Assembly (NCBI GenBank): GCA_036245805.1
Contig: BTRK01000001.1
Location: forward strand, 24,559,087 to 24,623,086
Direction: 5' to 3'
DNA: 64,000 nt
DNA from: Pristionchus mayeri
Taxonomy: Eukaryota > Nematoda > Chromadorea > Rhabditida > Neodiplogasteridae
Of the stretch, positions 1 through 6,756 are shown one piece after another (positions within the stretch are counted from its first letter, which is position 1; every line of letters begins with the position of its first letter). The position numbers and the translations under genes were made by a program. The notes below the pieces were generated by a model, which made no database searches, was not told the origin of the DNA, and saw only the letters and a list, made by a program, of their open reading frames with translations.

Positions 1-1
1 G

Positions 2-205
2 CTGCATCCTTGTGGAGATTCTCGTAGGGGCACGTCGTGCACGAATCAGTGTCTGCAGGGTACTCAGCCACTGCAAGCATACCGTATCCATTCACTACCG
101 TATCGGGAGATGCCGGAGAAGCAACGACGAATTTCTTCGAACCTTTCTCTTAGACGTTGCTCGAAAGAAGCAGACAAGGCTGAATTGACTGATATGCGAG
201 AATAA
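2..205 (+). CDS. Possible 3' end of an unknown gene, cut by window edge (weak)
   Basis: A frame open from base 2 runs 67 codons to a TAA at 203-205. It is rich in Arg, Ser and Gln and ends in Thr-Asp-Met-Arg-Glu. The stop overlaps an AATAAA hexamer (201-206), which could be a polyadenylation signal. I recognise no domain. A stop-free run of this length is not rare by chance over six frames, so this may be noise. No start is visible because the frame enters from outside the window. It lies about 260 bp left of the satellite edge and, if real, would be the nearest host gene to the array. Confidence 0.2.
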   Translation: MHPCGDSRRGTSCTNQCLQGTQPLQAYRIHSLPYREMPEKQRRISSNLSLRRCSKEADKAELTDMRE

Positions 206-465
206 AAAAAAGGAGTCTCTCACAAGGCGTCGATTGGTACTCCTCGAACTGCTCCGAATGGGCAGTCGAAACATCTGAAGAAGAATGGATCAGGGAGTGG
301 CTAAGGAGAGGGCAACGAACCGTTCGTTTCAACTTGACTCATAGTGTGGGAGGATGGTGGTGGATAACCGCTCACGATGGAAGAAGAGGAAAGGAGTGAA
401 TGGAGAGGAGGAGAGGAGGGGAGAGGGGGAGGGGAATGAAGAATGGAGGAATCGAGATCATAGCT
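206..465. other. Non-satellite left flank with polypurine tract
   Basis: No convincing gene is visible. The right half holds a purine-rich tract of GGAGG/GAGAGG/GGGGA units on the plus strand (about 376-450), which could form triplex or other non-B DNA. A short minus-strand frame over 150-332 shows no recognisable domain. Satellite similarity begins at about 466, immediately after this tract. Confidence 0.6.
376..450 (+). repeat. Polypurine (GA-rich) low-complexity tract
   Basis: About 75 bp are almost exclusively A and G on the plus strand, broken by a few T residues. It lies just outside the first recognisable satellite monomer. Confidence 0.75.
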
Positions 466-597
466 GCTCCGAGCAAGAGGGATTACATTGATAATAGGTG
501 GTCAGTCGGTGTTTGTCGATATGTTCATTTAGAAGACTAGGGGAGAGTAAAGTGCAGTAATAAGGGCATATCTCTCTGTTGAATCGGCAAAAAATCT
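466..597 (+). repeat. Outermost satellite monomer, shortened
   Basis: The outermost copy reads GAGCAAGAGGGATT and then immediately ACATTGATAATAGG. It therefore lacks about 35 bp of the CCGCTCTACTGCAGCTACTAAG part of the monomer. This resembles the 39-bp deletion monomers found right of 41 kb, although the breakpoints are not identical. Confidence 0.55.
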
Positions 598-1092
598 GGG
601 GCTAGAACAAGAGGAGATTCCGCTCATCTGCAGCTACTAAATGATGAAATATGGCATTGAAAAGAGGTGTCAGTCTCCGATTGTCGATATGTTCATTTAG
701 AAGTCTAGGGGAGAGTAAAGTGCAGTAATAAGGGCATATCTCTTTGTTGAATCGACAAAAAATCTGGGGCTCGAACAAGAGGAGATTCCGCTCATGTGCA
801 GCAACTAAATGATGAAATATGGCGTTGAAAAGAGGTGTCAGTCTCCGATTGTCGATATGTTCATTTAGAAGACTAAGGGAAAGTAAAGTACAGTAACAAG
901 GGAATATCTCTCTGTTGAATCGGCAAAAAATCTGGGGCTCGAACAAGAGGAGATTCCGCTCATCTGCAGCTACTAAGTGATGAAAAATGGCATTGGTAAG
1001 AGGTGGTCAGTCCCGGATTGTCGATATGCCCATTTAGAAGCCTAGGGGAAAGTAAAGTACGGTAATAAGGGGCATATCGCTCTGTTGAATCG

Positions 1093-1100
1093 GCAAAAAA
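1093..1100. repeat. Target-site duplication, left copy
   Basis: GCAAAAAA directly precedes the transposon. The same 8 bp follows it at 5631-5638. An uninterrupted monomer has this octamer once, followed by TCCGTGG, so removing the element plus one copy restores a normal monomer. Confidence 0.93.
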
Positions 1101-1299
1101 GGGGGTAGGACATTTGCGCAACGGACATTTGCGCAACGGAGCACCGTTCGATGGGAAGTTAACCTAGCCACTTGGGATTTGTATCATTGTAACTAGTGTG
1201 TGCTACTCTACAATTACATATAAAAATCTCCTTGCTAGGCGATCATGAATTTTACTCGTCACCAACGACCAGGGGGTGATGGTCCAAAATTGTGAATTT
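1101..1299 (+). repeat. Left terminal inverted repeat of the transposon
   Basis: It pairs with 5425-5630 in reverse complement. The outer 53 bp match with a single mismatch. Inner blocks such as CATTGTAACTAGTGTGTG, CTCTACAATTACATAT and CGTCACCAACGACC also match. The right copy carries a 7-bp ATGGTCC insertion relative to this one. It contains two tandem 15-bp units (1108-1122 and 1123-1137). Confidence 0.95.
1108..1137 (+). promoter_or_regulatory. Tandem 15-bp subterminal repeats with TTGCGCAA palindrome
   Basis: GGACATTTGCGCAAC occurs twice head to tail. Each unit contains the perfect 8-bp palindrome TTGCGCAA (1114-1121 and 1129-1136). The pair is mirrored at the right end. Duplicated palindromic sites this close to a transposon tip are candidate transposase binding sites; that role is inferred. 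Confidence 0.6.
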
Positions 1300-1660
1300 G
1301 AGCTGAAATCATAGCTGTCCAGCAGTGGCGGCGTCCTCGAGACCATGAACCCCGGGTCATGGTTTTTTTGGCAGGTGGTGGGGAAACCACAGTCGTTGAA
1401 GATAGACCTAACGTACCATAACCGTCGTCATGTACATCGACACGACTGGTATTTGTCGGCTACCGTAACCCGCACTACCGTAACCTGAGTGCTGTGGGCA
1501 CACCACGATGTGGTAAAACATACCTTAGACGGATCAGGAAGGCTCGACCGACATACCGTAATCTAGTTACAGTAACCCAAGTACAGTACCATAGCTAGCA
1601 ATCGTGAACTGACTTAATTTTTTTTTGAAATTTCCATGAACCCCTATTCATGGTTGAGCC
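1300..1660. other. Transposon interior, no gene seen
   Basis: This stretch is rich in short TACCGTAA and TACAGTA motifs. It contains two 20-bp quasi-palindromes of the form CCATGAACCCC...TCATGG (1343-1362 and 1634-1653). A related one lies in the right terminal repeat (5442-5462). No coding potential is recognised. Confidence 0.6.
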
Positions 1661-1835
1661 CCCACCAAAAGTTTTGGAAAATTTTATCACATTATCCCAT
1701 TATTTTATCCCCATTATTTTATTTTATTATCCCATTATTTTATCCCATTATTATTTCATCCCCGGTTTTGGAAAATTTTATCACAAAAACGATCATTTAC
1801 GATCACCCCCCTCCTTTTTTTGACCCTAAACACCC
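1661..1835 (+). repeat. AT-rich low-complexity patch with repeated CCCATTATTTTAT units
   Basis: CCCATTATTTTAT-like units occur several times. The phrase GTTTTGGAAAATTTTATCAC occurs at both ends of the patch (about 1671 and 1764), suggesting a small internal duplication. The open frame across it has skewed composition and is not credible as a gene. Confidence 0.7.
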
Positions 1836-1939
1836 CCGGTTTTCGATTTCCAGCTTCAACCCCCGCATATGCTCTCACCATTCAACCGAGCGAGAGAGTG
1901 CAAAATGGAGAGACAATTACTCGAATTACGAACTATAGT

Positions 1940-2025
1940 GGGAAGCGAAACTCGTCATCGCCTAGTGACAGGATCTAATCAGTGTAATATAGAGGAGCGC
2001 ATACTGGTAACAATGAAACAACTTC
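1940..2025 (+). repeat. Diverged internal copy of the transposon's right end
   Basis: This block aligns in the same orientation to the right terminal repeat (about 5475-5560). Shared words include GAAA-TC, ATCGCCT, TGTAAT-TAGAG, AACAATGAAAC and TCCAAG in the same order and near-equal spacing. It is clearly more diverged than the two outer repeats are from each other, and the terminal GGACATTTGCGC units are not preserved. It could be the relic of an older related element into or next to which the present one assembled. Confidence 0.5.
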
Positions 2026-2145
2026 CAAGTAGTTACGTCGAACATTCAGCAATTGGAAATCAGTTGGGCTTATGTCACCCCCCGCCATGACAGGGATCAA
2101 TTAGTTTCCCCAATTTTGAGAATAAGATTTGATCAATCAAAGCCG

Positions 2146-3320
2146 AATTCTAAAATCACGAAAATTATGAATTGCGGTTTCTAATCGATAAACGCACATG
2201 ACTAATAATATATAACACACTATCCGAGATAATCGGAATAGACTTGGCACTGGCCGAAAATTCAAATTCCTGCTAACTTCACCAGTAGGTCGGCCTCCAG
2301 GAGGGAAACCGACGAGCATCGTCAGAATGTCGATCCGCATCCGCGCGGGCGGGGCGCGGAATTTGAAAAATTAACTACGGTAGCTTCGAAATTTTAAAAG
2401 CGACTCCTATGACTGCGGCGATAGGGGCGCTGCATCCCTTGACAAATTCTAAGACTTTTTTATTACGGAGAGTTTGTCGATCAGATTCCATCTAACGCCT
2501 GAAATCGATAATTCCACTTTTAGTTCGTACATGAAAGCAGTTCCCCAGAAATTTTTCAAGAACTCCCCTAAATATAATTGGTGATCTAGCTTCTGCTTGA
2601 CTCGATACATTCTCACGTAGAATAGCGCGATTCAACAAGACGCGTAAGTTGGTCAAAATGAATTTTGAATGAATTATGGTGTAATTTTTGGGTTACGGTA
2701 TGCGAGTGCGAAGTTAGGGCGACATTTCCCAACAGGTGTTAAATGGTCTGAAAATCAATTTGAAGCTATCCTACACCAATTGGGAAAAGTCGTCCAACTT
2801 GTGCACTCACCTACAGTAACCCAAAAATTACACCATAATTCATTTTGACCAACTTACGCGTCTAGTTGAATCGCGCTGTTCTACGGGAGTAGGTATCGAT
2901 TCAAGCAGAAGCTAGATCACCAATAATATTTAGGGGAGTTCTTGAAAAATTTCTGGGGAACTGCTTTCATGTACGAAACAAAAGTGGAATTAGCGATTTC
3001 CGGCCTTAGATGGAATCTGATCGAAAAACTCTCCGAAGTAAAAAAGTCTTAGAATTTGTCAAGGAATGCAGCGCCCCTACCGCCGCAGTGATTGGAGTCG
3101 ATATACAAATTTCGAAGCTACCGTAGTTAATTTTTCGATATCCGCGCCCGCGGCCGCGCGGATGCGGATCGCAAATCTGGCGATGCTCGTCGATTTCCCT
3201 CGTGGAGGCCGACCAATTGGCGACGTTAGTAGGAATTAGAATTTTCGGCCAGTGCCAAGTCGCTGAAGAAATATGTTGATTCTCTCAGATAGTCTGTTAT
3301 ATAAACCACGAGTTAGAATT
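2146..3320. repeat. Large imperfect palindrome IR1 (about 0.55-kb arms)
   Basis: The left arm (about 2146-2740) and right arm (about 2772-3320) are reverse complements across a loop of about 31 bp (2741-2771). Matching blocks include CTTGGCACTGGCCGAAAATTC, CGATCCGCATCCGCGCGG, AACTACGGTAGCTTCGAA, AGGGGCGCTGCAT and AGCAGTTCCCCAGAAATT with their complements. Arms differ by scattered substitutions and small indels, so the palindrome is old enough to have decayed. The outermost pair is AATTCTA (2146) with TAGAATT (3314), but the outer 50 bp on the left contain an unmatched stretch. The structure suits a foldback or MITE-type element nested in the larger transposon. Confidence 0.88.
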
Positions 3321-3324
3321 AACA

Positions 3325-4036
3325 AAGGGCACCATAGGTGTCCACGCCGCCGGCGACAGGGGGGTGCTGCGCATAGACGGGTCATGGTAAAAATCGATGG
3401 TAGGTCATTGGTAGGTCAAGAGCAACTACCGTACCCAATCGATAGTACAGTAACTGTAGATACCGTATATCACTACCGTGACCCGCTATTATCGCGAAAT
3501 AACTTTATTTTTTTTAAAGCCCTGGTACCGTGCGCAATCGATTCTACAGTACCCAAGTAACTACAGTAACCCAGTTCCTTGGGTCAGACCCAGTTCGTTG
3601 GGTCAAACTTTTTTCTAAAAATCTAAAATCGATTTTAAAATAATTTAAAAGTATCCTACCGTATATGTCATTATTGTATAATCATTTTATGACCAATTTT
3701 AGATTTTTAGAAAACTGTTTGAAATGTTTAGAAAAAATGTTTGACCCAAGGAACTGGGTTACGGTAGTTGCTTGGGTACTGTAGAATCGGTTGCGCTCGG
3801 TACCAGGACTTTTTAAAAATAAAGTTAGTTTGCGATAATCGAGGGTTACGGTAGTGATATACGGTATCTACTGTTACTGCACTATCGATTGGGTACGGTA
3901 CTTATTCTTGACCTACAATGACCTACCATCGATTTTTACATGACCTATTCATGCTTGCGCTCAGACGCACGGTGCGTCTATGCGCAGCACCCCCTCCCTC
4001 GCCACCATTCGTGGACACCTGTGAAGGGCACATAGG
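3325..4036. repeat. Second palindrome IR2 with flanking direct repeat
   Basis: Arms run from 3336 to about 3629 and from about 3696 to 4020, with a spacer of about 65 bp. Matches include GGTGTCCACG/CGTGGACACC, GGGGGTGCTGCGCATAGACG-like text, CCATCGATTTTTAC, TACCGTATATCACTACCGT, CTACAGTACCCAAG and CCCAGTTCCTTGGGTC. The palindrome is bracketed in direct orientation by AAGGGCACCATAGG (3325-3338) and AAGGGCACATAGG (4024-4036), which differ by one base. That looks like a degraded target duplication, although 13 bp is longer than most DNA transposons make. It sits directly beside IR1. Confidence 0.82.
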
Positions 4037-4076
4037 ATTTTTTCTAAAAAAATTGCATGCTTGGCAGATTTATATT

Positions 4077-4195
4077 TCATTGTTTGGTCAAATAGAAATT
4101 CACAACCTGGTCCATGATTCCAGCTGGAAGATCACCTTGATGCAGCTTTGTTCGATGGGTTGAGCTAATCATGATATAATTTGAAGGAAACGATA
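4077..4195 (-). pseudogene. Possible terminal exon of the transposon-borne gene
   Basis: On the minus strand a TTTTCAG acceptor (4196-4202), matching the nematode consensus, is followed by about 39 open codons to TGA at 4077-4079. The translation contains Gly-Asp-Leu-Pro-Ala-Gly-Ile-Met-Asp-Gln-Val-Val-Asn-Phe-Tyr near its end and looks protein-like, but I do not recognise a family. It is on the same strand as and downstream of the THAP exon, just outside IR2. The joining to upstream fragments cannot be established by eye. Confidence 0.28.
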
Positions 4196-4202
4196 CTGAA
4201 AA

Positions 4203-4483
4203 CAGCATCAAAATATCAACCACGGTAATGAATATTTGTAGAATTTGATTATCTCGATCTTTCCAAAGAAATTGTCAACTTGACAAATTATCTGCTTTTC
4301 GCACCTAAGGTATTTCGATTATATTACATTTCTGTCGTAACAAAAATGAACCAAAGATGAAGACTATTCAGTACTTGTGTTTCACATGTTTCCCCAAAGT
4401 TTATTGTATCGTCATTGTGTGATGTGTGTATAAACTTTTTTTACATTCGCTAAGATAGTTCGAATACTATGGGCAAATACTGT
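4203..4483. other. Unassigned transposon interior between exon-like fragments
   Basis: This stretch is AT-rich. A minus-strand frame of about 40 codons (around 4325-4447) is open but unremarkable. If the flanking fragments belong to one gene, this would be intron or a decayed exon. Confidence 0.35.
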
Positions 4484-4702
4484 TTACAGTATCATTATTT
4501 CCTGCTGATTGAATCGTATAAACTGTTTCATGCTAACCTCGTCCACATCCATCTCAGAGTCGGATACAGCGGGCGTAGAAGACACGGTAGGGTTACGGTA
4601 TCGCTGCTGTAGTCGCTCAAACTGCCTTAGCGCGCATGTTTGGAGGGAGGGCGACGGATTAGGACGACGATGTTTAATTACGATGCTGGTGCTGTTGTTT
4701 AA
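4484..4702 (-). pseudogene. Exon-like fragment downstream of the THAP exon
   Basis: The minus-strand frame is open from after a TAA at 4703-4705 to a TAA at 4484-4486, about 72 codons. It is hydrophilic: a basic, proline/serine-rich start, then Arg-Gln-Phe-Glu-Arg-Leu-Gln-Gln-Arg-Tyr, a Ser/Thr/Pro stretch, and an acidic Asp-Ser-Glu-Met-Asp-Val-Asp-Glu segment. A low-complexity linker of this kind often follows a THAP DNA-binding domain. It has no start codon of its own at its 5' end, so it would be an internal exon. Candidate acceptors ACAG and CCAG near 4685-4692 give a phase that does not fit the obvious donor at 4810, which leaves the model unresolved. Confidence 0.35.
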
Positions 4703-4810
4703 TTAGTATAACTACTTCCAACGTCCATTAATCATTACAGTTCGTTGATAAAGCTCGTTAGTGCAAAGTAGTATCGTAGGGAAGTGACGATAAAGTGTGG
4801 ATAGACTCAC

Positions 4811-5035
4811 ATCCTTTGGCAGGCCAATTGGAGAATCAGAGTGTTCTTAGCACCATCGTATGTCTGCCCCCTGGTCTATCTTCTTCCGGTAGTCTGCTAT
4901 CTTTTCCTTGCTCTCCTCACTCAACCCAAGACGCTCAATCCACCGTTTCTGCTCTGCTTCTCGAGAGTTTGCAGGAAACTTTCGTAGTGTATCATCGACC
5001 AATGAACAGAGGTAACACGTTCGCTTTCGCTTCAT
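4811..5035 (-). pseudogene. THAP-type C2CH zinc-finger exon with premature stop
   Basis: The minus-strand ATG at 5033-5035 opens a basic N-terminus (Met-Lys-Arg-Lys-Arg) followed by Cys7-Tyr-Leu-Cys10. A Lys-Phe-Pro motif is at about residues 19-21, a Trp in Arg-Trp-Ile at about 33, and Arg-Trp-Cys at 60-62. The frame then meets TAA (4847-4849) and continues Glu-His-Ser, with Leu-Pro-Lys-Asp at the end of the exon. THAP domains bind DNA with a C-x2-4-C...C-x2-H zinc site, a conserved Phe-Pro, a conserved Trp and a C-terminal AVPTIF-like Pro. All have counterparts here, and the stop falls between the third Cys and the His. A GTGAGT splice donor follows at 4810-4805. THAP domains occur in P-element transposases and in host regulators. 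This is probably the decayed N-terminal exon of either kind. The disrupted frame makes it a pseudogene unless the stop is bypassed. Confidence 0.68.
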
Positions 5036-5424
5036 TCCGGAATCCACCACTTAAGGTTATCCACGAATTTCGAAACGATAGCTAACGCTGTACGCCAGAA
5101 ACTGTGTTATCATGGGGAATATGATAATCATGTACATCTTTAGTTCAGATCGACATTATGAATGCAGAAAATACGCAGCAAATAATTAAAATTAAATAAA
5201 AATCAATATTCGTGAGCTACGGTAGAACAGTGGTGAACCGAGCGTGCAGCGAGTGTGCTCCGGGCGATCCCTCGCGTTCACCACTTTACGGCTCCGGATT
5301 TCTGACTTTGTTTGCTTCTAGTAGGTTCAAAATTAAACAATGAATTTTTTTTTTTTTTCTGTTTAATCATAACGCAAAACTGCGTTTTCTGAGCTCAACA
5401 TGCCTAAACTGGCCAGCTCCCTTT
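5036..5424. other. Transposon interior upstream of the THAP exon
   Basis: This would be the promoter side of the minus-strand THAP exon. No further gene is seen. It holds a hairpin-forming segment (5231-5284) and a T-run (about 5345-5358). No specific promoter element can be supported. Confidence 0.4.
5231..5284. repeat. Short imperfect inverted repeat
   Basis: GTGGTGAAC near the start pairs with GTTCACCAC at the end, and GAG/CTC extends the stem after a bulge. The enclosed sequence is GC-rich (GTGCAGCGAGTGTGCTCC). A tRNA-derived origin was considered but no box A/box B pair is evident. Confidence 0.5.
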
Positions 5425-5630
5425 AAATTCACAATTTTGGACCATGACCCCCTGGACCATGGTCGTTGGTGACGAGTGAAATTCATGATCGCCTGGCAAT
5501 GAGATTTTTATATGTAATTGTAGAGTATCACACACTAGTTACAATGAAACTACTCCCAAGATTTAACTCCAACTATTCATCGAACGGCGCTCCGTTGCGC
5601 AAATGTCCGTTGCGCAAATGTCCTACCCCC
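5425..5630 (-). repeat. Right terminal inverted repeat of the transposon
   Basis: This is the reverse complement of 1101-1299, with a 7-bp insertion (ATGGTCC) that creates a second GGACCATG near 5455. It ends in two tandem GTTGCGCAAATGTCC units and CTACCCCC at 5630. Confidence 0.95.
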
Positions 5631-5638
5631 GCAAAAAA
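5631..5638. repeat. Target-site duplication, right copy
   Basis: GCAAAAAA is followed by TCCGTGGCTCGATC, the normal continuation of a satellite monomer. It matches 1093-1100. Confidence 0.93.
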
Positions 5639-6756
5639 TCCGTGGCTCGATCAAGAAGAGATTCCGCTCTACTGCAGCTACTAAGTGATGAAAAATGGCA
5701 TTGGTAAGAGGTGGTCAGTCCCCGATTGTCGATATGTCCATTTAGAAGCCTTGGGGAAAGTAAAGTAGGTAATAAGGGGCATATCACTCTGTTGAATCGG
5801 CAAAAAATCCGTGGCTCGATCAAGAGGAGATTCCGCTCTACTGCAGCTACTAAGTGATGAAAAATGGCATTGGTAAGAGGTGGTCAGTCGCCGATTGTCG
5901 ATATATCCATTTAGAAGCCTAGGGGAAAGTAAAGTAGTTAAAAAGGAGCATATCGCTCTGTTGAATCGGCAAAAAATCCGTGGCTCGATCAAGAGGAGAT
6001 TCCGCTCCACTGCAGCTACTAAGTGATGAAAAATGGCATTGGTAAGAGGTGGTCAGTCGCCGATTGTCGATATGTCCATTTAGAAGCCTAGGGGAAAGTA
6101 AAGTAGTTAAAAAGGAGCATATCGCTCTGTTGAATCGGCAAAAAATCCGTGGCTCGATCAAGAGGAGATTCCGCTCTACTGCAGCTACTAAGTGATGAAA
6201 TATGGCATAGGTAAGAGGTGGTTAGTCCCCGATTGTCGATATGCCCATTTAGAAGCCTAGGGGAAAGTAAAGTTGGTGATAAGGGGCATATCGCTCTGTT
6301 GAATCGGCAAAAAATCCGTGGCTCGATCAAGAGGAGATTCCGCTCTACTGCAGCTACTAAGTGATGAAATATGGCATAGGTAAGAGGTGGTCAGTCCCCG
6401 ATTGTCGATATGTCCATTTAGAAGCCTAGGGGAAAGTAAAGTAGGTAATAAGGGGCATATCACTCTTGTTGAATCGGCAAAAAATCCGTGGCTCGATCAA
6501 GAGGAGATTCCGCTCTACTGCAGCTACTAAGTGATGAAAAATGGCATTGGTAAGAGGTGGTCAGTCCCCGATTGTCGATATGTCCATTTAGAAGCCTCGG
6601 GGAAAGTAAAGTACGGTAATAAGGGGCATATCGCTCCGTTGAATCGGAAAAAAATCCGTGGCTCGATCAAGAGGAGATTCCGCTCTACTGCAGCTATTAA
6701 GTGATGGAAATGGCATTGGTAAGAGGTGGTCAGTCCCCGATTGTCGATATGTCCAT

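Larger units (their letters stand above)
466..1100 (+). repeat. Diverged left edge of the 169-bp satellite array
   Basis: One partial and about three full monomers are recognisable by shared landmarks: the GATTGTCGATATG block, CATTTAGAAG, GAATCGGCAAAAAAT and AAGAGGAGATTCCGCT. These copies differ from the core array: TCTGGGGCT replaces TCCGTGGCT, AGTGCAGTAATAAGGG appears in the middle, and TGAAAAGAGGTGTC replaces TGGTAAGAGGTGGTC. Divergence falls rightward, and the last copy (about 936-1100) is close to core type. The last monomer is interrupted after its A6 tract by the transposon and resumes at 5631. Low similarity at the edge and high similarity inside is the usual pattern when unequal exchange homogenises array interiors. 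Confidence 0.93.
1101..5630. mobile_element. DNA transposon with long terminal inverted repeats, inserted in satellite
   Basis: The element is 4530 bp long, flanked by an 8-bp duplication (GCAAAAAA) and bounded by inverted repeats of about 200 bp that both begin GGGGGTAGGACATTTG. Long repeats of this kind are common in Mutator-like elements (8-9-bp target duplications). hAT and P elements also make 8-bp duplications, and P-element transposases carry an N-terminal THAP domain, a broken version of which occurs here on the minus strand (4811-5035). The termini do not settle the superfamily. The interior is a composite: an internal relic of the same end sequence, AT-rich DNA, two large palindromes and gene-like fragments. 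No intact transposase is visible, so the copy is probably non-autonomous or dead. It splits a satellite monomer at the transition from diverged edge to homogenised core. Confidence 0.92.

Noticed and set aside
1636..2090. Two plus-strand frames of 100 and 73 residues in the transposon
   Set aside because: The first lies over AT-rich low-complexity repeats. The second overlaps the diverged terminal-repeat relic. Neither has recognisable domains.
3273..4163. Plus-strand frames of 95 and 81 residues in IR2
   Set aside because: They lie mostly in the two arms of a palindrome, so each is a by-product of non-coding inverted repeat sequence. No domain is seen.
4509..5085. Plus-strand frames of 65 and 96 residues opposite the THAP region
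   Set aside because: They are antisense shadows of the minus-strand exon-like fragments, which carry the recognisable zinc-finger motif.
5231..5284. tRNA gene or tRNA-derived SINE
   Set aside because: There is a short stem but no cloverleaf arms, box A or GGTTCGA-type box B.
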